Positions 36,947 to 45,085 of a stretch of DNA of 64,000 bases are shown in pieces; positions within the stretch are counted from its first letter, which is position 1; each line of letters opens with the position of its first letter. Source of the DNA: Erysipelotrichaceae bacterium 66202529 (GTDB lineage Bacteria > Bacillota_I > Bacilli_A > Erysipelotrichales > Erysipelotrichaceae); the NCBI GenBank assembly GCA_017161075.1, contig CP046174.1, forward strand, positions 1,736,001 to 1,800,000, read 5' to 3'. Position numbers and translations under genes: made by a program. Below the pieces are notes generated by a model. That model did no database searches, was not told the origin of the DNA, and was given only the letters and a program-made list of their open reading frames with translations.

Positions 36947-37045
36947 ACAATTCTCCTTTCATAAGAAAATATTATAAAATATATATAATAATACTATTTT
37001 CATTATGAAATAACAAGGAATATAATAATAGGGAAGGTGATAAAA
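36947..37045. promoter_or_regulatory. Divergent promoter region between LysR gene and transporter
   Basis: A very AT-rich 99-bp gap containing TTCATAAGAAAATATTATAA and ATTTTCATTATGAAAT, two partly palindromic stretches of the kind LysR proteins bind (T-N11-A). TATAATAATA boxes occur on the plus strand. Exact promoter positions are uncertain. Confidence 0.45.
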
Positions 37046-37615
37046 ATGGAGAAAAATGCAAATATGTACTGGAAGCTATTCTCTTCCGTATTTATGTTAA
37101 GTGCCTGTACCTTTGGTGGAGGCTATGTTATCGTACCGCTGATGAGAAAGAAATTTGTAGAGGAGCTGCACTGGATTGAGGAGGGGGAGATGATGGATCT
37201 GGTCGCCATTGCGCAATCCTCTCCCGGAGCAATCGCGGTCAATGCATCAATCAGTATCGGGTATCGCTGTGCAGGTATTTTAGGCGCTGTTGTCGCTGTT
37301 ATCGGTACGGTGCTGCCGCCGCTTGTTATTTTGACGGTTATATCCTATTGTTATGAGGCTTTCATCAAAATCCAGTGGATTCAAATCATGCTGTTTGGTA
37401 TGCAGGCAGGTGTGGTTGCTACAATCTGCGATGTCGTTTGGACGATGGGAAAAGAGGTTTGGAGTCAGCCGCAAAAGGTATATGTACTCATTATGCTTGT
37501 GGCTTTTGTATGCAATGTGCTATTCGATGTGAATCTGCTGATCATCATAGTTGTGTGCGGTGCACTCGGCTATATGATTGAGCGTGCCATGAAAAAGGAA
37601 GGTGGTCTGCAGTGA
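37046..37615 (+). CDS. Chromate transporter family protein, first half-size subunit
   Basis: A 189-residue half-length CHR-family (ChrA, PF02417) membrane protein with about five or six helices. The family motif FGGGYVIVPLMRKKFVEE lies near residues 22-40, and AIAQSSPGAIAVNASISIG near 60. ATG 37046 has GGGAAGG 8 nt upstream; a GTG at 37037 in frame overlaps that site and is less likely. In short-chain CHR systems two half-size proteins work as a pair, which matches the overlapping gene downstream. The natural substrate may be chromate, sulfate or another anion. Confidence 0.86.
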   Translation: MEKNANMYWKLFSSVFMLSACTFGGGYVIVPLMRKKFVEELHWIEEGEMMDLVAIAQSSPGAIAVNASISIGYRCAGILGAVVAVIGTVLPPLVILTVISYCYEAFIKIQWIQIMLFGMQAGVVATICDVVWTMGKEVWSQPQKVYVLIMLVAFVCNVLFDVNLLIIIVVCGALGYMIERAMKKEGGLQ

Positions 37616-38184
37616 TTTTACTTCAGTTGTTGCTTAGCTTCCTGCAGATTGGTCTGTTGAGTATTGGCGGCGGTTATGCGGCATTGCCGATCATACAGGA
37701 TCAGGTGGTGTCAATGCACAGCTGGCTGAGCATGCGGGAGTTTGCGGATATTTTAACGATATCGCAAATGACACCTGGGCCGATTGCAATCAATGCCGCA
37801 AGCTTTGTCGGAACAAAGATCGCAGGACTACCTGGAGCATTGATTGCGTCGCTCGGCGTTGTGCTGCCAAGCTTTATCATCGTATTAACGTTGTCTTTTC
37901 TATACTATAAGTACCGGCAGCTGGATGCAATTCAGGCTGTATTAAAGGGACTTCGCCCGGCTGTTGTGGCATTGATTGCATCTGCGGGTGTATCTCTTGG
38001 CATCAATGCCTTCTGGGGAGGAAAGGCGATTTCCATGGCAGATTTGAACGTGGAAAGCATATGCCTGTTTGCTCTGGGCCTCTTTCTGTTAAGAAAATAT
38101 AAAAAGAGTCCGATTACGGTCATGCTGCTATGTGGTGTTCTGGCAGTTGGTTACGGTCTTATAAGCGGAGCTTTAACATTTTAG
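37612..38184 (+). CDS. Chromate transporter family protein, second half-size subunit
   Basis: A 190-residue half-length CHR protein. Family motifs are IGGGYAALPIIQDQVV near residue 18 and SQMTPGPIAINAASFVGTKIAG near 50. Translation begins with GTG overlapping the previous stop by 4 nt (GTGA), so the two halves are made together. They probably insert with opposite topology to form one transporter, as known for other paired short CHR proteins. Regulation by the divergent LysR protein is likely. Confidence 0.87.
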   Translation: MILLQLLLSFLQIGLLSIGGGYAALPIIQDQVVSMHSWLSMREFADILTISQMTPGPIAINAASFVGTKIAGLPGALIASLGVVLPSFIIVLTLSFLYYKYRQLDAIQAVLKGLRPAVVALIASAGVSLGINAFWGGKAISMADLNVESICLFALGLFLLRKYKKSPITVMLLCGVLAVGYGLISGALTF

Positions 38185-38249
38185 TATTTATTACATGTAT
38201 AATGTAACAATAAGCAGTACGATAGCATTGTCAGAAAGGATGATGCTAT

Positions 38250-38558
38250 ATGAGTTACGGATTACAGATTCACAGACAGGCGGTTATGATAGAGTATTAT
38301 CTCAATCAGGCAGTCAGCAGGATACGGGGACAGAGGAATTGTTCTCTTGCGGATATCACCATGGTATACGATCAGCCGATTCGTCTGACAGCGGACATCC
38401 TCAGTGAGCTGCAGGATAAGGTACGTAATGAAACAGAGCTGAAAACGATACAGGATATCAAGACAAAATACTGTACCTATCAGGGATATATTTTGTCACA
38501 GCTCGATGAACAGATATGTGAGAATCTGGTGGATGATTTAAAGCGTTTGAGTGAGTAA
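38250..38558 (+). CDS. Hypothetical protein, 102 residues
   Basis: A 102-residue soluble protein that I do not recognise. It begins SYGLQIHRQAVMIEYYLNQA and ends DEQICENLVDDLKRLSE, and looks mostly helical. It contains four Cys that are not arranged as a metal site. AGAAAGGATG lies about 10 nt before the ATG. It is followed by a strong terminator. It might be co-transcribed with the transporter genes (65-nt gap), but no function can be assigned. Confidence 0.6.
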   Translation: MSYGLQIHRQAVMIEYYLNQAVSRIRGQRNCSLADITMVYDQPIRLTADILSELQDKVRNETELKTIQDIKTKYCTYQGYILSQLDEQICENLVDDLKRLSE

Positions 38559-38591
38559 ACACAAGAAATACTGCGATTGTTCACGATATCG

Positions 38592-38645
38592 AAAAGGAGG
38601 ATAGGATTTCTGCTTTGATAAGGAAATCTCCATCCTCCTTTTTTA
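38592..38645. terminator. Rho-independent terminator
   Basis: AAAGGAGGAT pairs with ATCCTCCTTT, with a second inner stem ATTTC/GAAAT, followed by a run of T. It separates the 38250 gene from the opposite-strand cca gene. Confidence 0.78.
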
Positions 38646-38797
38646 TGATTCTGTAATATCCCTTATATTCTGGGATTGCCTAGGCGCGTTGTCCGAATGG
38701 AATCATGAAATTGCTTCATCCATATACAGATTTTCAGCTCCTTTACAGGCAGACACGAGCTGTTTTCATGGCAGACTGCTTCCGGTGCTCTTTATCT

Positions 38798-40150
38798 TTA
38801 AGCATCTTTTTCCTCCTTGGCTTTTGCGAGCAGCTGATCTCTTGTATTTCTGGATGGATCCTCTATTGCATATTCCAGAAGCTTTTTCAGCATGCTGCCA
38901 ATCTGAGCTCCCTGAAAGCCGCAGGCAAGCAGGTCTGTCCCGTTGACAGCCAGGGTACGCAGGGATAGCAGCTGTTCTTCCTCCCGCATACTCAGCAGCA
39001 ACGCCCTGCACGCCGCTAATGTTTTGATACCGTCCTCTGCATAGAAGGGATTTTTAGCCTGCTGATCGGCAAGCTGAACATCCATCGCCAGCAATGCCTG
39101 GGATACATCATTATCAAATTTTGAAAGATATCGGCGCAGGACTGCTCGCCGCGGTGTCAGCTGGTAATCATGAAAAGCGATTCTTTGCAAAACAGTGCGT
39201 ATGGTTTTCTTATCATAGCGCAGCTCCTTCATCCATTGCTCCCCAAGTATAACCGATTGCTTTGCATGACCGTAATAATGCGATATACCATCTGCATCGA
39301 TTTGCTCACACTGCGGCTTACCGGTATCGTGAAATATAACCGCCAGCTTGCTTTCCAGCGGGTAGCCTGCTGTGTGGTTTAATGCGATATCCGTATGCTG
39401 AAGCAGATCATAAATATGCCATTGATTGTTTTGGCTTCTGCACATCAGCTTTGTATAGCCCTTCAGGATTTCATCTAGTACATGCATATCCTTTAACAGC
39501 AGTAAGGTGTTTGGATAATCCTGCAGCAGTATGCGGTTGAATTCTTCCCGGATACGCTCCTTTGAAATGCAGGATAGAAGCTGTGCATGCGTGCGGATTG
39601 CCTGTATTGTGGCTTCTTCCAGAGAAAACTGCAGGGTGCAGTGAAAGCGCAGTGCGCGCAGAATGCGCAAGGCATCCTCCTTCATTCTCAAGGACGCATC
39701 ACCTACGCAGCGAATGCATTTCTTTTCTATATCCTCTCTGCCATGAAAGGGATCATGAAATCCATGGACAGGATGCCAGGCGATGGCATTCATGGTAAAA
39801 TCACGGCGTTTCAAATCCTCGTCGAGACTGCGGGTAAAGCTGACCTCCTGCGGCTTGCGATGATGGATGTATCCGCTCTCTGTACGATAGGTTGTAATTT
39901 CCACGGGCTCCTTGTCTGCCAGCACCGTAACAGTACCATGCTTTAATCCCGTTGGTACAACCCGATAGCCCGCCGATTGAAACAGCTTTATGACGACATC
40001 CGGCGGTGCACTGGTGGTAATATCATAATCATGCAGCTCACGCTCCATCAGCATATCACGCACACAGCCTCCAACCAGCCATGCCTCCTCCTGAATGGTT
40101 GAGAATCGCTGCAAAAGCTGCATAATTTTTGGATCAGTGATTGTTTTCAT
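38798..40150 (-). CDS. cca: CCA-adding tRNA nucleotidyltransferase
   Basis: A 450-residue class II enzyme that builds or repairs the 3' CCA end of tRNAs. The nucleotidyltransferase site is AWLVGGCVRDMLMERELHDYDI with the GG and D-x-D near residues 25-47. RRDFTMNAIAW near 115 and EDALRILRALRFHCTL near 160 follow. An HD-type domain is visible as VIFHDTGKPQCEQ near 268. It is divergent from the methyltransferase gene at 40207, with a 56-bp gap. Confidence 0.93.
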   Translation of the reverse strand: MKTITDPKIMQLLQRFSTIQEEAWLVGGCVRDMLMERELHDYDITTSAPPDVVIKLFQSAGYRVVPTGLKHGTVTVLADKEPVEITTYRTESGYIHHRKPQEVSFTRSLDEDLKRRDFTMNAIAWHPVHGFHDPFHGREDIEKKCIRCVGDASLRMKEDALRILRALRFHCTLQFSLEEATIQAIRTHAQLLSCISKERIREEFNRILLQDYPNTLLLLKDMHVLDEILKGYTKLMCRSQNNQWHIYDLLQHTDIALNHTAGYPLESKLAVIFHDTGKPQCEQIDADGISHYYGHAKQSVILGEQWMKELRYDKKTIRTVLQRIAFHDYQLTPRRAVLRRYLSKFDNDVSQALLAMDVQLADQQAKNPFYAEDGIKTLAACRALLLSMREEEQLLSLRTLAVNGTDLLACGFQGAQIGSMLKKLLEYAIEDPSRNTRDQLLAKAKEEKDA

Positions 40151-40206
40151 AGCATTCTCCTTTCTGCTATTATATAATGAATACAGCAGGGAAAAAAGGA
40201 GATTTC

Positions 40207-40773
40207 ATGAAAAAGATTGTTGAGATTGTGCATGATATCATAAGACAGCATGTGATAGAGGGCAGCGTATGTGCGGATTTTACAATGGGACAGGGAAACG
40301 ATACAGTATTTCTGGCGCAGCAGAAGGAGTGCCGAAAGGTATATGCCTTTGATATACAGCCCTCTGCATACGATATGACCTTGCAAAAGCTGCAGGCGGA
40401 GCATCTGGAGGAAAAGACCTCCCTCCTGTTGGCTTCCCATGAATACTGTGATTCCTATATCAAGGAGCCGCTGGATCTGGGGGTATTTAATTTCGGGTAT
40501 CTGCCGCATGGTGATCCTGCCATTACAACACGCTATGCTTCCTCTGTGAGCGCAATCACAAAAGCATTGCATCTGCTGAGAAAGCATGGTATTCTGATTC
40601 TGGTCTTGTATTGGGGACAGGCGCATAACAGAGAAGAAAGCACTGCTCTTTTAACATGGTGTGAAAAGCTGGAAAGCAGATGCTTCAGCGTATGCAAAAT
40701 CACGATGCACAATAAGCGGGATTGTCCCTGTATACTTGTGATAGAAAAGGAAAAAGGAGAAGGTAAGCAATGA
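40207..40773 (+). CDS. Class I SAM-dependent methyltransferase (PF06962, YtqB-like)
   Basis: A 188-residue Rossmann-fold methyltransferase of the family labelled putative rRNA methylase. The SAM loop is CADFTMGQGNDTVFLA near residue 30, followed by VYAFDIQPSAY (motif II Asp). FNFGYLPHGDPAITT near 98 and LLRKHGILILVLYWGQ near 130 are family-specific. ATG 40207 follows AAAAGGAG; the in-frame ATG at 40177 lacks a site. A TATAAT at 40173-40178 may be its promoter. The RNA or other target is not known here. It overlaps the HAD gene by 4 nt. Confidence 0.82.
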   Translation: MKKIVEIVHDIIRQHVIEGSVCADFTMGQGNDTVFLAQQKECRKVYAFDIQPSAYDMTLQKLQAEHLEEKTSLLLASHEYCDSYIKEPLDLGVFNFGYLPHGDPAITTRYASSVSAITKALHLLRKHGILILVLYWGQAHNREESTALLTWCEKLESRCFSVCKITMHNKRDCPCILVIEKEKGEGKQ

Positions 40774-41411
40774 TCAAAGCCGTAATTTTTGATATGGACG
40801 GAGTGCTGGTGGACAGTGAGCCGAAAAATCTGGAACAGCTGAGAGGGTTTTATAAGAGCTATGGAACGGACGTGGAGGATGCTTTTCTGCATTCACTGGT
40901 AGGGAGCTCCTACACGTATACCTATACAGAAAGTATGCGGGTTATGCATATGGACTGGCCTATTGAAAAATTCAAGGAGAAGCTGGATGAATATTGTAAG
41001 CATCATGCCTTCGGGTATGACGAGGTGCTGAATCCGGGAGTCAAGGAAACGCTAATCTGGCTGCGTGAGCATGGATATAAAACAGCAGTGGCATCCAGCT
41101 CCAGCATGCATCAGATTCAGACTATGGAAAATGTATGTGATCTGGTTGGCTGCTTTGATGAGCTGCTGAGCGGAGAGATGTTTCACGAGAGCAAGCCGAA
41201 TCCTGAAATTTATTTGACAGCGGCTAAAAAGCTGCAGGTGGAGCCAGAGGAATGTATTGCAGTAGAGGACAGCATGTATGGAATCGCGGCAGGGAATGCT
41301 GCCGGTATGCGGGTGCTTGCCTATGCGGATGACCGCTATGGAGTGGATCAGAGCAAGGCATATGCAAGAATTCATCACATGGGGGAGCTGAAACAGTATC
41401 TGAAAAATTAA
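40770..41411 (+). CDS. HAD-superfamily phosphatase/phosphomutase (beta-phosphoglucomutase-like)
   Basis: A 213-residue HAD hydrolase with a C1 cap. Motif I is FDMDGVLVDSEPKN (nucleophile Asp and general-acid Asp), motif II VASSSSMHQI near residue 108, motif III Lys in ESKPNPEIYL near 145, and motif IV VEDSMYGIAAGNAAGM near 170. This set matches the beta-phosphoglucomutase/phosphatase group; mutase and phosphatase cannot be told apart here. Its ATG overlaps the methyltransferase stop (ATGA), so the two are one operon ending at the terminator near 41492. Confidence 0.86.
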   Translation: MIKAVIFDMDGVLVDSEPKNLEQLRGFYKSYGTDVEDAFLHSLVGSSYTYTYTESMRVMHMDWPIEKFKEKLDEYCKHHAFGYDEVLNPGVKETLIWLREHGYKTAVASSSSMHQIQTMENVCDLVGCFDELLSGEMFHESKPNPEIYLTAAKKLQVEPEECIAVEDSMYGIAAGNAAGMRVLAYADDRYGVDQSKAYARIHHMGELKQYLKN

Positions 41412-41491
41412 ATCACAGACAAGCAATAAGGCTGAGTGACTGTACACATGGCTGAGATGAAAGAAGTCTGCGTACCAGCTGCTTGCTTACA

Positions 41492-41520
41492 AAAAGAGAT
41501 CAAAGGTATCTCTTTTTTTT
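41492..41520 (+). terminator. Rho-independent terminator
   Basis: AAAAAGAGAT pairs with ATCTCTTTTT around a short loop and ends in T7. It isolates the chemosensory operon from the genes upstream. Confidence 0.78.
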
Positions 41521-41623
41521 ATTCCTATCTCAGAAAATTGAGCGATTTTCTTATATATTTCATATTGTATTCTTTAATAAAATAGAAAAGATTGTAAAAT
41601 TACAGGAAATATAGCATTTATTT

Positions 41624-41652
41624 TTGACTATAACTTCCACAAAAGGTATAAT
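41624..41652 (+). promoter_or_regulatory. Sigma-A-like promoter of the chemosensory operon
   Basis: TTGACT at 41624-41629 and TATAAT at 41647-41652 are spaced exactly 17 nt. This is the only good promoter found upstream of the 15-gene run ending at 54904. Its vegetative rather than sigma-D (motility) character is notable for chemotaxis genes. Confidence 0.75.
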
Positions 41653-41849
41653 ATGTATAACATGAGTCGTTGCTTTGTATTTCTGAAAAATACGCAATAT
41701 TTTTCATATTGTAATATTTGTTACAGGAACAAAGACACTGGGAATGCACAATTCTATAAGGCTTATTCTACATTACCGGCATGCTCAGCTTTTTTTGAAG
41801 GCGTGACATGCCTTTTATATAAATTGCTGTACAGCGGAAGGGAGAATAT
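41653..41849 (+). promoter_or_regulatory. Long 5' leader of the chemosensory operon
   Basis: About 190 nt separate the expected transcription start from the first ATG. Near the end, GGCATG (41780 region) can pair with CATGCC (41811 region), followed by TTTTAT. AAGGC upstream of the loop offers a competing AAGGC/GCCTT hairpin. These could be terminator and anti-terminator forms, but no known riboswitch class was recognised. Confidence 0.4.
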
Positions 41850-42314
41850 ATGAGTGAAATGTCTGCAGGAAAGCGGTATGCGCTGGAACTGTACAATGAT
41901 GATATGACTGTTCTGCTTCCCCTGTCCTATATCGGAAGTATTCTGCCTTATAGCGATATGGTATTCACTGATGCACATACGGTAGTATATCAGGAACGAA
42001 GGCTGCCCTGCTTTTATCTGGAGCAGGTGATGTCTCAAACCCGCAAACAGAACGTCTTTTATGCTGTTTTGCTTCAGAATGAGGATATCGAGGCATTTCT
42101 CTTTGTCCAAAAGGTTTGCGGCATACAGGAATTACAGGAGCAGTGCGGTAAGCTTCCTGCATACCTGCAGGCACGGCTCACCTATATACAGGAATGCCAT
42201 CTGCTGGATCAGGAACGCCTGGCATATTTGTTAAACATCAGAGTATTGCTGGAGCAGCATGGATATGATAACGAAAAAGGAGCCACATATGAAACAGGAA
42301 AGCGGACATATTGA
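41850..42314 (+). CDS. Divergent CheW-like protein
   Basis: A 154-residue protein, first gene of the chemosensory operon. The pattern of short strands (YALELYNDDMTVLLPLSYIG, then VVYQERRLPCFYLEQVM and VFYAVLLQNEDIEAFLF) resembles a CheW fold, and its size and company support this, but the sequence is far from CheW consensus. It may link receptors to the c-di-GMP protein whose gene overlaps its end by 26 nt. GGAAGGGAG precedes the ATG. The C-terminal tail (from about residue 125) is charged and of unknown use. Confidence 0.5.
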   Translation: MSEMSAGKRYALELYNDDMTVLLPLSYIGSILPYSDMVFTDAHTVVYQERRLPCFYLEQVMSQTRKQNVFYAVLLQNEDIEAFLFVQKVCGIQELQEQCGKLPAYLQARLTYIQECHLLDQERLAYLLNIRVLLEQHGYDNEKGATYETGKRTY

Positions 42315-44676
42315 TGCACTTACGAATTTTTTCGGATATGCATACGGCAGTAAAAAAATCGATGAGGTGCTGCAGCGCGGGGGCGGCCATGATACGGCCC
42401 TGCTGTTTCAGGTGGATAATTGGGAAGGCTTTTGTGAGCTTGCAGGGGATAAGGCGGCAGATTTTTCGCTGGCCAAGCTCTCCTTTTTACTAACGAAACT
42501 ATTTCATAAAACGGATATCTTCGTCAGAATCGCTCCTGCTGCTTTTTTTGTATACAGCTATGGCTACATGGAATCTGCGGATATTCAAAGAAGATTGCAG
42601 CTGCTGTATACGCATATGAAAACAACAGCTTCTCTGGCACGCTGTTTGAAGGAATGCCGGCTGCATGTCGGTGTCAGTCATGTACAGAAGGAATGCAGCT
42701 TTCAGGAGCTTTTAACGTTAACGCAATACGCCCTTGCACAGGCTGTTGAACAGGATTTGCTGTTTGTCGCTGACTGCCAAGTAAAGGATGCACAGAAGCC
42801 GCTTTCTTACGCCTATCCGCAGGAAATACCGGTGCATGCTTGGGATTATCAGGATATAGATGTTCGCTTTATCATAGATATGACGAATTTTCTGTTTGGC
42901 TGCAACGATCTGCATTTCGGCCTGGAAATGGTGTTATCCTGCATGTGTGAATACTTTGATACCCAGCAGATTTATGTGATGGAGCGTGACAGCAGCGATG
43001 AGGGCTATGCCATCACACACGAATGGCTGTGTCACGATCAGCAGGTGGAAAATGCCAATTTCAGAAGGCTGCCGCTTACCGTAGGTGACCGCCATCAGAA
43101 GCTGTTCGATGAGCATCATCTTTTGGTATGCTCACAGCTGTCGGATATGTTTAAATACGATGTTATGACAGCGTTGCGGGAACGTGTCCGCGGAGCACAG
43201 GCCCTGCTGCAATGTGCCCTTTATGATAATGGCCGCTATATCGGATATCTCAGTATGCTGGATTGTCAAAGTGAGAGGGTATGGACTTCCACAGAAACGG
43301 CGACGTTTTCCACCCTGGTGAAAATCATTGGAACTGCCATTATGCAGCTTCGTTCCCAGCGAATCAGTGAACAGATCGTCCGTCACGATATGCTGACCGG
43401 CGCATGGAATCTGAAGACCTTTACACAAACGGTGGAGCAGTATCTGCAGGAGCATCCATCAGCATGTACGGCTGTCATCACACTGGATATCAAAAATTTT
43501 AAATTCATCAACGCCGAATACGGGTATCCGTATGGGAATGCAATTCTCATCTCCATCTCTCAGATATTGAAGCTATATCTGGATGCACAGGAATATTATG
43601 CGCGTGGGGACGGTGATAATTTTGTCGTCATGCTGCAATATCAGGATATGGAGCAGTTAAAGCTGCGCATCACATCGCTGATTCAGAAAATAGAACGCTG
43701 TGGCGTACATAGTAATCCGCCGGTTACCGTTGTCTGCATGATGGGAATCTATATAAGCAGACATTCAGGAAGAAGCGTATCTGAAATGCTGGACTGTGCC
43801 AATATGGCAAGAAAATCCGTAAAGAATTCTCACAAGAGCGCCTGTGCATTCTTCAATAAGGAGATAGAAGCTCAGCATATGCGCGAGCATTCCCTTACAC
43901 GCATCATGAAGCAGGCCCTGCAGGATGCGGAATTTATCGTCTATTATCAGCCAAAGGTGAATATCAGGACACAGAAATGCGTTGGTCTTGAGGCATTAGT
44001 ACGCTGGAAGCGCGCAGACGGTGAGCTGATTCAGCCCAATGATTTTATTCCCTTGTTTGAAAAAAATAAATTTATCGGGGAGCTGGACATGTATGTGCTG
44101 GAAATGGTATGCCATCAGCTGCAGGAATGGCAGGAACGCAATGCCGTATCATTCCCGATTGCAGTTAATCTATCACGAATCCATCTTGAGGAGGATGCGG
44201 ATATCGTTTACCATATCGTAAATATATGCAACCGGTATCATATTCAGCGTCAGCTCATAGAGCTGGAAATTACAGAAACGGCATTTCTGGAAAATGAAAC
44301 AGTTGTCATACAACGGGCCAAGGAATTAAAGCAGGCAGGCTTTCTTCTGTCCATGGATGATTTTGGTACCGGCTTTTCCTCTCTCAATCTGCTCAGTGAG
44401 CTTCCGGTGGACAGTCTCAAGCTGGATCGTACATTCTTTTTAAAGGAAAGCAATCAGCGGGAGAAAATAATTTTAAGCAATATCGTACACATGGCAGAGG
44501 AGCTGAATATGCATGTCATATCCGAGGGTATTGAAACTGCGCAGCAGGTGGATTTCTTAAAGGAAATCGGCTGTGATATAGCACAGGGGTATTATTATTC
44601 ACGACCGTGTCCGATGGAGCAGCTGCAAAAACGGCTGTGGACAGTCTTTGAAGGGGGCGATTCGCATGTCACATGA
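42289..44676 (+). CDS. GGDEF-GAF-GGDEF-EAL cyclic-di-GMP protein, predicted phosphodiesterase
   Basis: A 795-residue cytoplasmic signalling protein. Order: a degenerate GGDEF domain (about 20-150, with APAAF at the active-site position), a GAF domain (about 200-350), a second degenerate GGDEF domain (about 365-520, RGDGDNF instead of R-GGDEF) and a C-terminal EAL domain (about 540-785). The EAL site looks intact: LEALVRWK, AVNLSR, LEITETAF, MDDFGTGFSS, SLKLDRTF, SEGIET and AQGYYYSRP. So c-di-GMP breakdown is predicted and synthesis is not. ATG 42289 is chosen for AAAAAGG 8 nt upstream. Both degenerate GGDEF domains may bind GTP or act as structural sensors. No membrane helix. Confidence 0.86.
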   Translation: MKQESGHIDALTNFFGYAYGSKKIDEVLQRGGGHDTALLFQVDNWEGFCELAGDKAADFSLAKLSFLLTKLFHKTDIFVRIAPAAFFVYSYGYMESADIQRRLQLLYTHMKTTASLARCLKECRLHVGVSHVQKECSFQELLTLTQYALAQAVEQDLLFVADCQVKDAQKPLSYAYPQEIPVHAWDYQDIDVRFIIDMTNFLFGCNDLHFGLEMVLSCMCEYFDTQQIYVMERDSSDEGYAITHEWLCHDQQVENANFRRLPLTVGDRHQKLFDEHHLLVCSQLSDMFKYDVMTALRERVRGAQALLQCALYDNGRYIGYLSMLDCQSERVWTSTETATFSTLVKIIGTAIMQLRSQRISEQIVRHDMLTGAWNLKTFTQTVEQYLQEHPSACTAVITLDIKNFKFINAEYGYPYGNAILISISQILKLYLDAQEYYARGDGDNFVVMLQYQDMEQLKLRITSLIQKIERCGVHSNPPVTVVCMMGIYISRHSGRSVSEMLDCANMARKSVKNSHKSACAFFNKEIEAQHMREHSLTRIMKQALQDAEFIVYYQPKVNIRTQKCVGLEALVRWKRADGELIQPNDFIPLFEKNKFIGELDMYVLEMVCHQLQEWQERNAVSFPIAVNLSRIHLEEDADIVYHIVNICNRYHIQRQLIELEITETAFLENETVVIQRAKELKQAGFLLSMDDFGTGFSSLNLLSELPVDSLKLDRTFFLKESNQREKIILSNIVHMAEELNMHVISEGIETAQQVDFLKEIGCDIAQGYYYSRPCPMEQLQKRLWTVFEGGDSHVT

Positions 44677-45085
44677 AGCATATCTTGTTTTTTATCAGGG
44701 AACGCATGGGTATGCCATTGAAAACAGCAGGGTTGTCCGTATTCTTACGGCGGGGCATATCTATAAGCTGCCGATAAAGGAAACGATGGTGAGAGGACTC
44801 CTGCAGGTAGATGAGCAGCTGGCTGCCGTCGTAGATGTGGAAGCCTTCCTCTTTCATCGTGAGCCCTTGCAGGAGCGCTATATCATCGTGCTAAAGCATC
44901 AGGGAGAATATGTAGGTGTTTGTGCTGCAAACATTGCGGGGATACAGGAGCTGGACGAAGAACGCTGGCAGCCCTCTACCTGTAAAAAGCTGCCCTATTC
45001 CATAAAGGATGGAGACAGGGAGCTGTACCATCTGCAGCTGGATGGTCTTGAGGGAGGTGATGGCTATGATCAGGCTGAAGGATGA
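44666..45085 (+). CDS. cheW: CheW-like adaptor protein
   Basis: A 139-residue CheW-family adaptor that couples the receptor to CheA. The fold pattern is AYLVFYQGTHGYAIENSRVV, then MVRGLLQVDEQLAAVVDVEAF and YIIVLKHQGEYVGVCAANIAGIQEL, matching the two beta barrels of CheW, including the conserved G-L/I-x-R/QGxxxPVxDL region in altered form. ATG 44666 follows GAAGGGGGCG. The gene overlaps the end of the EAL gene by 11 nt and the start of cheR by 20 nt. Confidence 0.72.
   Translation: MSHEAYLVFYQGTHGYAIENSRVVRILTAGHIYKLPIKETMVRGLLQVDEQLAAVVDVEAFLFHREPLQERYIIVLKHQGEYVGVCAANIAGIQELDEERWQPSTCKKLPYSIKDGDRELYHLQLDGLEGGDGYDQAEG

Noticed and set aside
41430..41520. Possible TPP riboswitch because of GGCTGAGATGAAAG at about 41449
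   Set aside because: The second conserved TPP segment is missing and the hairpin that follows is a simple terminator after the HAD gene; no thiamine gene lies downstream.
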